NCBI GenBank assembly: GCA_040772065.1 | Contig: JAXGYX010000001.1 | Span: 1,612,001-1,676,000, forward strand | Length of the DNA: 64,000 nt | Direction: 5' to 3' | DNA from: JAXGYX01 sp040772065 | GTDB taxonomy: Bacteria > Bacillota > Clostridia > Saccharofermentanales > Fastidiosipilaceae | Shown here: positions 45,116 to 53,315 of the stretch, in pieces | Layout of the letters: each line of letters starts with the position of its first letter | Numbering within the stretch: the stretch's first letter is position 1 | Notes under the pieces: generated by a model | The model's input: the letters and a program-made list of their open reading frames with translations, nothing else | Told to the model about the DNA's origin: nothing | Databases searched by the model: none | Made by a program: the position numbers and the translations under genes

Positions 45116-47590
45116 TTACGGAATAACGATCGAATCACCCGGAGTCAGCACCCAGTTGATCGTGTCTTCCGCCTTCGAGTAAGTATGACCGTTGGCGGCC
45201 GCGATCTCCAGCATCTTCTCCTCGACATTGGAGTTCGGATAAAACTTACGCGCGATCGCGTATACAGAGTCGCCCGAGGCGATCGTGTATGTCCGCTGCT
45301 CCGTGGCCGTGGTCGGAGCTTCTGTGGTGGTCGTGGTTGGAGCCTCGGTCGTGGTGGTCGTCGTCTCTTCCTCGGTTGTGGTTGTCGTCACTTCCTCGGT
45401 CGTGGTCGTCGTCTCTTCCTCGGTTGTCGTGATCTCACTGACGATGGAACCGGGTTCCGCCGTGCTCGTCGAACTGGTGATCAGCGATGACTGGTTGGTC
45501 AACGGTGAGATGGTGGTCGGCGTCGTGGTCGAATCGGTTGCTCCGCCCGTGGCCAATGAGTAGATAATAAAGCCCAGCAGCACAGCGGCGATGATGATCA
45601 GGACAATAACCGCGATCAATTTGCCGCGGGACTTGTCTGTCGGCTCCACGCCATCCGGAGTCTCCTCATAATCATCTTCAAGGTCAAAACCGGCAGGGGT
45701 CTCCTCATAATCATCCTCAAGGTCAAAGCCGGAGGGAGTCTCCTCATAATCATCTTCAAGATCAAAGTTGGCATAGGTCAGCGGCAGCTCGTCTTGAACC
45801 GCCCCTTCGTCCTTCTCGTCAAAGTCATACGCCAGATCGTCATCCGTCCACCCGTCCGCCTCGTCATCCGACCACCCGTCGGAATCATCCGGATCATCGA
45901 AGACCTCGGCGTCCTCGGCGTCGATCAGATCGAAACGCTGTTCGTCCTCGACATCAAATGCAAAACTGTCGCTTTCAGATTCCACAGGTTGAGCCTGGAA
46001 ATTATACTTCATCGCTTCTTCTTTGGGCGATTCCTCCTCATCGGCCTCATCGGCTGATTGTTTATTCAGGTTAAGAAGATCGAAGGCTGCGCCAAAACCG
46101 AAGGGACGTTTCAATTCCGTCTCGCCGGCGCCGGTCACACTTTCCTCGACGATGTGCGCCGCTTGATCCGAAGTCGTGTCCTCAGCGCCAACAGTTGGCG
46201 CTTCTTCCAACGCCTCGGTTGGAATCACCTCAGGTTGCTCAGTGTCGGAAACTTCAGAATCACTGACTTGGTCATCCGCGAAATACCTTGCTGCGGCCGC
46301 GGACACGGAGACTTCGGCCTCTTCAGCCGCCACATCCTCCGATTCGATTCCCATGGGCTCCGGATCCACCTGACCCTGCTCATCCGGATCACTGACATCA
46401 ATCACCTCATCCGCTTCGAAGGGATCCATCTTCCACGTTGATTTATCCACAGTGGGGGGTGTATCCTCCCACATCGGTTCATCCACAGTGGGAGGTGTAT
46501 CCTCCCGCGTCGGTTCATCCACAGTGGGGGGTGTGTCCTCCCGCGTCGGTTCATCTACAGCGGGGATAGTGGGGATCGCATCCTCCCGAATCGGTTCATC
46601 CGCGGCCGCTTCACGCGGCTTCGTCACTTCCGAAGCCCATCCGGCGGTCGCGCCCATTCCCGTGGCCGCGGCGGCGATTTGACTGCGCTCCGCGGCGCTG
46701 AGCGCTCCGGTAGTCCTTTGAGCTTTATTAATTTTCACAGGACCGTTTTGCGCCGCAAATCCCTTGCCAAGTGTGTCCCTGACATTGATGCCCTTGGATA
46801 GCGTGTTGCGTCCAACTCGATCCAGCGGTTCGATTTCCTCGACAAAGCTGATCACCATCTGCATCGAGACATTCGGTATTAGACGCACCGCCTCGCTCAT
46901 GATCATACCGGCCGCGTCACTTTGATCCTCTGCCTCATCGAGCATACGCAGCATGCCCTTTTGACCGACCGCCTCCATCACTTCGCGATTACAGACAATC
47001 AGACAGTCATCCGGTTTTAATTGAGCGATATTTGAGTAACGAATCGATCCCGCGACACCTGCCGCGAAGTCGTTCATATTATTGATTTGACGGCCGGAGC
47101 TGTCGATCGGCTCCAGCGGATAGTCATCTTCGGTCAGTGCGAAAATAGCTTCGTCACGATATAGGTAGGCACATCCTCTTCCTAAAGTGACCGCCGCCAT
47201 CTCTCCATCTTTGACGATAATTCCTGAAAAATAGGGCGGACTGACTCCTTTATCTGAAAGTGTGAGCCGCCCCGCCACGTTGACTGCGCTTTCGGCAAGC
47301 TCGTTGATTTCATAATCTATGTTATGTCTGTGATTTTTTTTCAGATCATTGGCGATAGCGTCCAAGATCTCGCGGTTACCATCATTCCCATCGGCCGGAG
47401 TTTTGGAACCGTGCGTCGAGGCGTATACCGCGATAAACGCGCCGCGATCCGTTCGGTCAAGTGTCAGATCAGCAAAAAGCTCTTCGCGTTTGCCACTGAT
47501 ACGTCCGTCCAAATAAAAAGCATCAATAGCTCCAACCGTAGGTGTGTATCGTGCCGCGATTGTTGTCGCTAAACGCGTATTACTCGCCAT
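45116..47590 (-). CDS. Membrane protein: PP2C-like pseudophosphatase, TM, LysM
   Basis: 824 aa, unrecognised architecture. Residues 1-260 resemble a PP2C phosphatase: AAVTLGRGCAYLYRDEAIFALTEDD corresponds (in two parts, AAVTLGRGCAYLYRD and EAIFALTEDD) to the family's VGDSRAYLYRDG...LTEDH. LKPDDCLIVCNREVM corresponds to L-x-GD-LLLCSDGLT, and PNVSMQMVISFVEE to GPDNVTVVVV. All metal-binding Asp positions are lost (DGMGG is YASTHG, GDSR is GRGC, SDG is NRE, DN is absent), so it is probably inactive. Residues 300-650 are acidic and repetitive. One TM helix (about 655-677), a Thr/Glu-rich outer stalk and a C-terminal LysM peptidoglycan-binding domain (about 767-824) follow. The predicted topology is inside phosphatase-like, outside wall-binding. 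Single gene with its own terminator. Confidence 0.85.
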   Translation of the reverse strand: MASNTRLATTIAARYTPTVGAIDAFYLDGRISGKREELFADLTLDRTDRGAFIAVYASTHGSKTPADGNDGNREILDAIANDLKKNHRHNIDYEINELAESAVNVAGRLTLSDKGVSPPYFSGIIVKDGEMAAVTLGRGCAYLYRDEAIFALTEDDYPLEPIDSSGRQINNMNDFAAGVAGSIRYSNIAQLKPDDCLIVCNREVMEAVGQKGMLRMLDEAEDQSDAAGMIMSEAVRLIPNVSMQMVISFVEEIEPLDRVGRNTLSKGINVRDTLGKGFAAQNGPVKINKAQRTTGALSAAERSQIAAAATGMGATAGWASEVTKPREAAADEPIREDAIPTIPAVDEPTREDTPPTVDEPTREDTPPTVDEPMWEDTPPTVDKSTWKMDPFEADEVIDVSDPDEQGQVDPEPMGIESEDVAAEEAEVSVSAAAARYFADDQVSDSEVSDTEQPEVIPTEALEEAPTVGAEDTTSDQAAHIVEESVTGAGETELKRPFGFGAAFDLLNLNKQSADEADEEESPKEEAMKYNFQAQPVESESDSFAFDVEDEQRFDLIDAEDAEVFDDPDDSDGWSDDEADGWTDDDLAYDFDEKDEGAVQDELPLTYANFDLEDDYEETPSGFDLEDDYEETPAGFDLEDDYEETPDGVEPTDKSRGKLIAVIVLIIIAAVLLGFIIYSLATGGATDSTTTPTTISPLTNQSSLITSSTSTAEPGSIVSEITTTEEETTTTTEEVTTTTTEEETTTTTTEAPTTTTTEAPTTATEQRTYTIASGDSVYAIARKFYPNSNVEEKMLEIAAANGHTYSKAEDTINWVLTPGDSIVIP
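45651..45767 (-). repeat. Three 39-bp tandem repeats in the LysM protein gene
   Basis: Three near-identical 39-bp units (45651-45689, 45690-45728, 45729-45767) encode FDLEDDYEETPxG just before the membrane helix. Only a few bases differ between units. Confidence 0.92.
46445..46597 (-). repeat. 36-bp tandem repeats in the LysM protein gene
   Basis: Three 36-bp units (46445-46480, 46481-46516, 46517-46552) and a degenerate 45-bp fourth unit encode repeats of DEPTREDTPPTV in the acidic linker. Confidence 0.9.
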
Positions 47591-47714
47591 TATTGTCCTC
47601 CCAAATTATATAAGACAAAAGCCTTTATAAACTTAACCCACAATTTAGAGCTAAGCTTCGCTATTAATTATTGAAATATTATATCATAAGAAGAAGAATA
47701 GAAATGGAGAAATC

Positions 47715-49001
47715 GTGATTTTGAGTCAAGGTTACAAGAATGTGCATAACACGACAATCGTCGTCATAGGAGGCGGAGCCGCCGGATTGGCCGCCGCCGT
47801 GAATGCCGCAAAAAGTGAGTTTTCGGTCACCATTATTGACCAAAACGAACAGTTTGGCGCGAAGCTGTTGCTGACGGGTGGAGGTCACTGCAATTTTTCT
47901 CACGCTGGAACAGTTGAGGACCTGGTTGCCGGATTTCATGGTCAAGGTCGATTTTTATACTCAGCCCTATCAAGATACGGCAGAGACGAATATATCCGCT
48001 TCTTGAATGGTTGCGGAGTCAGGGTCACAAGCGACCCTTCGGGACGTTGGTTGCCGAGCGGTGGGCGGGCGACCGACGTGCGCGACGCTTTCGTGACGAA
48101 AGTGCGACAGCTGGGAGTCCGGCAACTGATGTCCATGCGCGCGCGAACGATCAAACGGGTGGGCGACACTTGGGAACTGGATCTGCAAACAAATGATGCC
48201 CACACAAGGCTGACCGCGCGCGCAGTGATCATCGCGACCGGGACCGCAGCCTACCCTTCCGTCGGCGGGGGTCGCGATGGACTGGAACTGGCCGGGCAAA
48301 CCGGCCACTCTGTCATCGATCTGTCAGCGGCGTTGGCTCCAATCAAAATCGATGAAAGCTGGGTGGCGAAACTTGCCGGGGTCACTTTGTCCGACTGTGG
48401 GCTCGGCATACGAAGGCGTGGCGAACAAATGCTGGAACAAGCCCGAGGCGAACTGCTGTTCGCTCATTTCGGATTGACCGGTCCATTGCCGCTCAGTCTC
48501 TCTCGTTGGATCGACAAGCCGGCAATCTGGGAAGTCGTGCTGGATTTTATTCCGGAACAAAATGAAGAGCTGATTTATCAGCAATTGATGCGCATGGCCA
48601 CGGATCAACCGAGAGCGCCATTGCGCAATCAACTCCGACTCCTCATACCGCGCTCGGTGGCGGAAATCCTATTGACACAGGCGGGTATACCGAAGTTCGC
48701 ATCGGCCAACGAAATCAGCAAGAAAAATTACCGCCGACTTGCCGCGATAATTAAACGTTGTGTGTTGACTTCCAACGGACCGGTCGCGCCGGAAGTCGGA
48801 ATGACATGCAGGGGCGGCGTGTCTTTGACCGAAGTTTCGTCCAAAACAATGATGTCAAAGAAACAACCCGGTATTTTTTTCGCCGGAGATCTGCTGGACA
48901 TCGACGGGCACAGCGGAGGATATAACCTTCAAGCGGCATTTTCAACCGGAATGCTGGCCGCGGAGAGTGCGGTGACTTGGCTGAGAGAATCCACTCAATA
49001 A
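47715..49001 (+). CDS. BaiN/RdsA-family FAD-dependent oxidoreductase
   Basis: 428-aa flavoprotein of the HI0933/BaiN family. The FAD-binding Rossmann motif is IVVIGGGAAGLAAAVNAA (about 15-32), then KLLLTGGGHCNFSH, and the C-terminal FAD motif is GIFFAGDLLDIDGHSGGYNLQ. The substrate is unknown; some gut members act on bile-acid intermediates, but that cannot be assumed. It probably starts with GTG at 47715, with GGAG 5 nt upstream. It diverges from the LysM gene and is the last gene before the IS110 remnant. Confidence 0.92.
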   Translation: MILSQGYKNVHNTTIVVIGGGAAGLAAAVNAAKSEFSVTIIDQNEQFGAKLLLTGGGHCNFSHAGTVEDLVAGFHGQGRFLYSALSRYGRDEYIRFLNGCGVRVTSDPSGRWLPSGGRATDVRDAFVTKVRQLGVRQLMSMRARTIKRVGDTWELDLQTNDAHTRLTARAVIIATGTAAYPSVGGGRDGLELAGQTGHSVIDLSAALAPIKIDESWVAKLAGVTLSDCGLGIRRRGEQMLEQARGELLFAHFGLTGPLPLSLSRWIDKPAIWEVVLDFIPEQNEELIYQQLMRMATDQPRAPLRNQLRLLIPRSVAEILLTQAGIPKFASANEISKKNYRRLAAIIKRCVLTSNGPVAPEVGMTCRGGVSLTEVSSKTMMSKKQPGIFFAGDLLDIDGHSGGYNLQAAFSTGMLAAESAVTWLRESTQ

Positions 49002-49155
49002 CATCTAAGTATTAGGTGAGATCCGGTCAAACACTTCATACAAATCAAACGTCCTAGAATAATGTTGTCGTAGTTGAAACAGTTTTATTGAACCAAAACA
49101 ACGTGCGATAATATCTGCATGTAGTGTGAGTGTCTCCGTTTAATCCTTGAGATTT

Positions 49156-49273
49156 ATTCTCGCAAGTGAGAGTAGAGCCTCACCTCTTGTGGCCGTTCAC
49201 GAATGAGCTGGATGTTGAGGCTATTGCCTACTCCGTCTATCCAAGTAGGTTGTGAACCGCAGAACGTGTGAGG
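49156..49273 (+). ncRNA. Candidate IS110 bridge RNA
   Basis: IS110-group elements encode, upstream of the transposase, a bridge RNA whose loops pair with target and donor DNA. Here the 5' flank folds by eye into hairpin 49156-49161/49168-49173, an outer stem 49178-49183/49268-49273, an inner stem 49195-49200/49252-49257 and a terminal hairpin 49227-49232/49244-49249, all perfect or nearly so. Large internal loops between them could be the guide loops. Its boundaries and its identity are inferred. Confidence 0.45.
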
Positions 49274-49307
49274 AATCACCTACAAATTTATTTGGCAGAG
49301 GGGAATC

Positions 49308-50428
49308 ATGTACTATCTTGGCATTGACATCGGCAAGAACAACCACGAGGCTGGATTACTAAACGAGGAAGGTGCCCACATCGGCAAATCGTTACGTTTT
49401 TCCAATCGAGCAGAAGGGTTTGAGGAACTTCTAACTTTCTTGGCGGAGCGTCTGCCGGACGGTCAGGATATACGAATTGCTATGGAAGCTACAGGGCACT
49501 ACTGGCTGGCGTTGTACAGTTTTCTGCATCGCAATGACTACGTCATCCATGTCATCAATCCGATAGTCTGAGAAACTTCTACATCCGTCGACAGAAAACC
49601 GATGCGGTTGACTGCTTTCTGGTTGCTGAAGTGATCCGTTTCGGGAACTTCACCGCCACACAACTAGCCGATGAAGACGTTATCACTTTACGTAATTTAG
49701 CTCGCTTCCGTGAATCCATCGTGGATACATGTGCCGGCTACAAGCGTCAGGTGATCGTAATTTTGGACCAGATCTTCCCGGAGTACGCAGCCGTCTTCTC
49801 CGATGTCTTTGGTCAAAGCTCCAAGACATTCCTAAAGCTCTACGACACGCCGGAGCAAACTGTGGAGGCCAACACGAAGTCTCTGGCTACCACCTTACGG
49901 AAAGTCAGCCGCGGGCGCTTCGGTGTTGATAAGGCACGAGAGCTTAAGTCTCTTGCTTCCCAATCTGTCGGCTTAGATCTCTGCTCCGATGCCTTCGCAT
50001 TTCAACTCAAATTGCTCATTGAACAGATCGAGTTTACTGAAAAGCAAGTGGCGCAGATCGATAAGAAAATCAAGAAGCAACTGGAAAAGCTAAACTCCGT
50101 CATTTTAACCATCCCCGGTTTCGGCCCTTCAACAGGAGCCATCATTCTTGGTGAGATCGGCGATATTCGTCGTTTCGACAATCCCAAGAAGCTTGTTGCC
50201 TTTGCCGGCATCGACCCCACAATGATGCAATCCGGAAACTTTACCGGAACCAACAATCGCTTGTCCAAAAAGGGCTCTCCTTATTTGAGACGAGCCGTCT
50301 GGATGTCCGCGGTGATTGCCTCACGTTGCGACCCTGTCTTCAAAGCGTTTTATGACAAGAAGCGAGCTGAAGGCAAGGCACATGGAACGGCCAGCGGCGC
50401 AGTGGCAAGGAAACTACTTGAGACTTGA
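49308..50428 (+). pseudogene. IS110-family transposase, frameshifted and 3'-truncated
   Basis: DEDD-type transposase. The N-terminal part (49308-49571) begins MYYLGIDIGKNNHEAGLL and includes AMEATGHYWLAL, but ends at a stop right after HVINPIV. The rest resumes in another frame from 49568 (LRNFYIRRQKTDAVDCFLVAEV) to 50428. Compared with the family's NPIQTDSLRN, about 10 bp (3n+1) appear deleted near 49565. The catalytic Asp/Glu residues (GIDIGK, MEATG, KTDAVD) and the C-terminal Tnp domain with its serine (MMQSGNFTGTNN, LSKKGSPYLRRA) remain. The product stops at ARKLLET, some 20 residues short of usual. It is probably inactive. Confidence 0.9.
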
Positions 50429-50523
50429 CATTTAATAGCTGGTCTCCCTTCAGGTTCTGGAACGACTCTCGCCCACGGTTGCGCTATATAATTACCCTAT
50501 ACTATATTATATTTTAATTCAGA

Positions 50524-50754
50524 ATGAACACGGTAGCCGACGTGCTGGCCAAGCAACGGGCCCTCTACAGTGACACAGTTTCCGCGGCGTCGGAATCCGC
50601 CGTGTCTGATCCGCAAACGCTGGAGGAAATCATCCGGCAGGCGATTCGACAGGCGCTGGTCCGGCATGGCGGAAATCAGAGCGCGGCGGCCAGACAGCTC
50701 GGCATCAGCCGCTCTACTTTATGGCGCAACCTAAACAAGGCGGAAGATAAGTAA
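50524..50754 (+). CDS. Orphan Fis-type helix-turn-helix ORF
   Basis: 76-aa ORF whose last 40 residues form an HTH_8/Fis DNA-binding motif (ALVRHGGNQSAAARQLGISR followed by STLWRNLNK), as found at the C-terminus of sigma-54 activators such as PrpR. No receiver, AAA+ or sensor part exists upstream: an in-frame stop lies three codons before the ATG, and no Shine-Dalgarno is seen. It may be a fragment left by the neighbouring IS110 insertion or deletion, or a small stand-alone regulator. The stop overlaps the hairpin at 50754. Confidence 0.5.
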   Translation: MNTVADVLAKQRALYSDTVSAASESAVSDPQTLEEIIRQAIRQALVRHGGNQSAAARQLGISRSTLWRNLNKAEDK

Positions 50755-50794
50755 AACCAAGCCACTGATACACAATGTACCTGTGGCTTGGTTT
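50754..50794. terminator. 12-bp hairpin between HTH ORF and tRNA-Arg
   Basis: A perfect 12-bp stem (AAACCAAGCCAC with GTGGCTTGGTTT; 50754-50765 and 50783-50794). On the minus strand it is followed by TTTTACTT, fitting termination of tRNA-Arg. The plus side has only TTT. Confidence 0.75.
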
Positions 50795-50856
50795 CGTGGG
50801 TATAATATATAGGGAAGTTGGTAACGGCGGAGAGAATGATCCTATATGATTGGAAA

Positions 50857-50932
50857 TGGTGGGCCCGAGACGATTCGAACGTCCGACCTACCGCTTAGGA
50901 GGCGGTTGCTCTATCCCCTGAGCTACGAGCCC
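50857..50932 (-). tRNA. tRNA-Arg (CCT anticodon)
   Basis: 76 nt on the minus strand including an encoded CCA. The acceptor stem GGGCTCG pairs with CGGGCCC. The D-arm contains TAGCTCAGGGGATAGAGCA. The anticodon stem ACCGC/GCGGT closes loop CTCCTAA with anticodon CCT, which reads AGG. The T-loop is TTCGAAT. All stems are complete. Confidence 0.96.
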
Positions 50933-51061
50933 AAATTTCATCCATCACACCATTATCACCGTGGCGATATGGGCCTTCGTTATTTTAAACGCACAATTTG
51001 ACGTTTGTCAATTTTTCATGCGAATTCAAACGCTTGATTTAACAAATGATTGGAGATCACC

Positions 51062-51559
51062 ATGGACAGGCAAGAATGTTCCTTCACTTTTCCCGAACTG
51101 GATCCCAAAACGGACGCTGTGGAAATCGTCTGCAACATAGACGATATGACAGGAGAACAACTGGGTCATGTGATCGACGCTCTGTTGGCTAAAAATGCGT
51201 TGGATGTCTCCTGCATTCCTATTCTAATGAAAAAAGGGCGCCCCGCCTATCAATTGGTTTGCCTCGCCAAGCCTGCTGACGCGCATCGTCTCGCCCTTGA
51301 AGTCATTCGCGGGACGACAACCAACGGAGTTAGATTTCGACCGTGTCACCGCCTGATCATGGAGGTTGAGTCTTATGTCGCACTGACTTCGCTGGGCTCG
51401 GTACGCGTAAAACGCGCCACAGGTCACGGCGCGGTCCACATCAAGCCTGAGGCGGACGATATCGTCAAGATCGCCGATCAACTGGATCTTCCGTTTCACG
51501 AAGTGCAACGCACTGTGATCAAGGAAGTTTTTGAGTCTTCGAGTGAGACAAACATTTAA
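51062..51559 (+). CDS. LarC2-like nickel-pincer cofactor domain protein
   Basis: 165-aa protein matching the C-terminal half of LarC, the cyclometallase that inserts nickel into the pincer cofactor of lactate racemase-type enzymes. Shared features are EIVCNIDDMTGEQLGHVIDA, ALDVSCIPILMKKGRPAYQL, RGTTTNGVR and AVHIKPEADDIVKIA. In Lactobacillus LarC is made from larC1 and larC2 by ribosomal frameshifting. Here no LarC1 sequence lies upstream, where a tRNA is found, and no other lar genes are near. The ATG at 51062 has GGAG 6 nt upstream. It may be a remnant or a stand-alone protein with another role. Confidence 0.8.
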   Translation: MDRQECSFTFPELDPKTDAVEIVCNIDDMTGEQLGHVIDALLAKNALDVSCIPILMKKGRPAYQLVCLAKPADAHRLALEVIRGTTTNGVRFRPCHRLIMEVESYVALTSLGSVRVKRATGHGAVHIKPEADDIVKIADQLDLPFHEVQRTVIKEVFESSSETNI

Positions 51560-51580
51560 ATGCACTTAAAAAGCAAACGA

Positions 51581-51615
51581 AAAGGCTCCGAGCCACTACT
51601 CTCGAAGCCTTTATC
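51581..51615 (+). terminator. Hairpin after the LarC2-like gene
   Basis: AAAGGCTCCGAG (51581-51592) pairs with CTCGAAGCCTTT (51601-51612) with one mismatch. It ends in TTTAT, a weak T-run, about 20 bp after the stop codon. Confidence 0.6.
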
Positions 51616-51626
51616 GGAGGAAGATA

Positions 51627-51716
51627 ATGAAAAATGAAAAAGTGCTTTTTTGCTGTTCTCGTTGTTCTTGCTGCATCCTTATTAAACACAATGAATGTGA
51701 TGACACAGTTATTTAA
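51627..51716 (+). CDS. Possible 29-aa cysteine-rich micro-ORF
   Basis: An ATG with CGGAGGA 6 nt upstream opens a frame of 29 codons, with six Cys among the residues (start MKNEKVLFCCSRCSCC, later NECDD). It overlaps a second ORF in another frame (51634-51732). It has the better-placed ribosome-binding site but looks less protein-like. No family is recognised. Confidence 0.3.
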   Translation: MKNEKVLFCCSRCSCCILIKHNECDDTVI

Positions 51717-51732
51717 ATGTGAAACATTATGA
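51634..51732 (+). CDS. Possible 32-aa hydrophobic micro-ORF
   Basis: Alternative frame starting at 51634, using the same GGAGG at about 14 nt. The product starts MKKCFFAVLVVLAASLLNTM and ends in QLFKCETL: Lys-Lys followed by a hydrophobic helix, like a signal peptide or small membrane protein. The spacing is longer than ideal. It lies between the LarC2-like hairpin and the convergent thrC stop. Confidence 0.35.
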   Translation: MKKCFFAVLVVLAASLLNTMNVMTQLFKCETL

Positions 51733-51743
51733 AAAAAATGTAG

Positions 51744-53267
51744 TCAATTGCCAAGTCGCCTATCGCCTTTAATCACATCCAAAACAGCCTCTTTCATCTC
51801 CTCCTTATCTATCACCCGGTCATGCAGCACAACCTTCTCGTCCAGGCGATCCAACCCCACCGGAATCGACATGCCACTTTCGACGGACAGACGATCCATC
51901 AGCTCCCGCTCGCTCAGGCCTGCGATCTCTTTTGCTCCGAAGATGCCTTCGGAGACGGCGATAGGAAATTTAAACGGACTCGCGGTGGAGACAAAGACCA
52001 CAGGGCGCCGATCATGTGAACGATGCGCGTACCGGCCATAGACATTGAAGCCAACCGCCGTGTGTGTGTCGATCACATGGTCATATTGATCATAGACATC
52101 CCGAATGACCTTGATCGTCCCATAATCATCACAAAAACCGCCCACAAAAAGTGTTTGAATCGCCTTTCTGGTCTCGGCGTCAATGGAGTAAATACCTTTT
52201 TCCTGTAGTTCTTCCATCCAGGAACTGATCCTCTCGCTGTCATGATCGGTCAATTCAAACAACAGGCGCTCAAGATTGCTCGACACCAAGATATCCATTG
52301 ACGGCGAGTTGGTCTGATAGAACTCACGATTTCGATCATAGGTTCCGCTTCTTAAAAAATCGGACAGGATTTTGTTGCGATTCGACGCGCAAACCAGTTT
52401 GCCCACCGGCAGTCCCATCTGTTTGGCGTACCATGCCGCGAGAATGTTTCCATAGTTGCCGGTCGGCACAACAACATTGAATGAGTCGCCTCCGGCAATC
52501 TTCCCGTCTTTCAAAAGATCGGCGTAGACAGACCAATAATAAGCTATTTGCGGAGCGAGGCGCCCCCAGTTAATGGAGTTCGCCGATGACAAAACCACAT
52601 TCTCCGCAAGCAGCTCGGCGGCCAACTCCTCATCCGCGAACAACCGTTTGACCCCCGCCTGCGCATCGTCAAAGGAACCTTTCACCGCTATCACATGGCA
52701 ATTTTCACCGGTGGTGGTGACCATCTGCAGTCGTTGGACCTCTGAGACCCCATTTTCCGGAAAAAAGACGATGACCCGGGTCCCCGAAACATCTTTGAAT
52801 CCCTCCAGAGCGGCCTTCCCTGTGTCGCCTGAGGTCGCGGCAAGAATGCAGATCTCTGCGCTTTCGCCAATTTTCGCCGCGGCGGCCGTCATCAAGTAAG
52901 GCAGAATCTGAAGCGCCATATCCTTGAACGCGGATGTCGGTCCGTGCCAAAGTTCAAGCATGTACTCACCGTCAACATATGGATTCAACTGCGCCAATCT
53001 CGCCGGAAAGGCGTCAAATTTCTCTTCGCTGTACGCTTTTTCGCAATATTCAAGTAGTTCTTCCTCTGAAAAATCAGTTAAATATTTTGACAGCACCAAC
53101 GTCGCCCGCTGTGGATAATTCATATCGATCAGGCGGTCTATTTCCTGTTCGGTCAACCGGGGAATCCGCGCGGGAACAAACAGTCCGCCATCCGGCGCGA
53201 TACCTTGTTTGATCGCCTGGGCGGCCGAGTAACGGTAATCTCCTCCACGTGTACTGATATATTCCAT
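51744..53267 (-). CDS. thrC: Threonine synthase
   Basis: 507-aa PLP enzyme making threonine from O-phosphohomoserine. The N-terminal block RGGDYRYSAAQAIKQGIAPDGG is typical (here split as STRGGDYRYSAAQAI and GIAPDGGLFVP). The PLP lysine is in GPTSAFKDMALQILPYL (about residue 113), and LAATSGDTGKAALEGF and VPTGNYGNILAAWYAKQMG bind cofactor. It belongs to the longer class of about 500 aa. It heads or ends a minus-strand run with folC and others; the gap to the next gene is 48 bp, too short for a T-box. Confidence 0.95.
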   Translation of the reverse strand: MEYISTRGGDYRYSAAQAIKQGIAPDGGLFVPARIPRLTEQEIDRLIDMNYPQRATLVLSKYLTDFSEEELLEYCEKAYSEEKFDAFPARLAQLNPYVDGEYMLELWHGPTSAFKDMALQILPYLMTAAAAKIGESAEICILAATSGDTGKAALEGFKDVSGTRVIVFFPENGVSEVQRLQMVTTTGENCHVIAVKGSFDDAQAGVKRLFADEELAAELLAENVVLSSANSINWGRLAPQIAYYWSVYADLLKDGKIAGGDSFNVVVPTGNYGNILAAWYAKQMGLPVGKLVCASNRNKILSDFLRSGTYDRNREFYQTNSPSMDILVSSNLERLLFELTDHDSERISSWMEELQEKGIYSIDAETRKAIQTLFVGGFCDDYGTIKVIRDVYDQYDHVIDTHTAVGFNVYGRYAHRSHDRRPVVFVSTASPFKFPIAVSEGIFGAKEIAGLSERELMDRLSVESGMSIPVGLDRLDEKVVLHDRVIDKEEMKEAVLDVIKGDRRLGN

Positions 53268-53315
53268 TTCTACCTCCGTCTATCATTTGTGATCGGATGC
53301 GATCCGGATCGATTG

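Larger units (their letters stand above)
49156..50428 (+). mobile_element. Decayed IS110-family element
   Basis: Consists of a structured non-coding left part and a broken transposase. IS110 elements lack terminal inverted repeats, so the ends cannot be placed by eye; the coordinates given are only the minimal recognisable span. It lies between the BaiN-type gene and an orphan HTH ORF in the window's only clearly accessory stretch. Confidence 0.7.
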
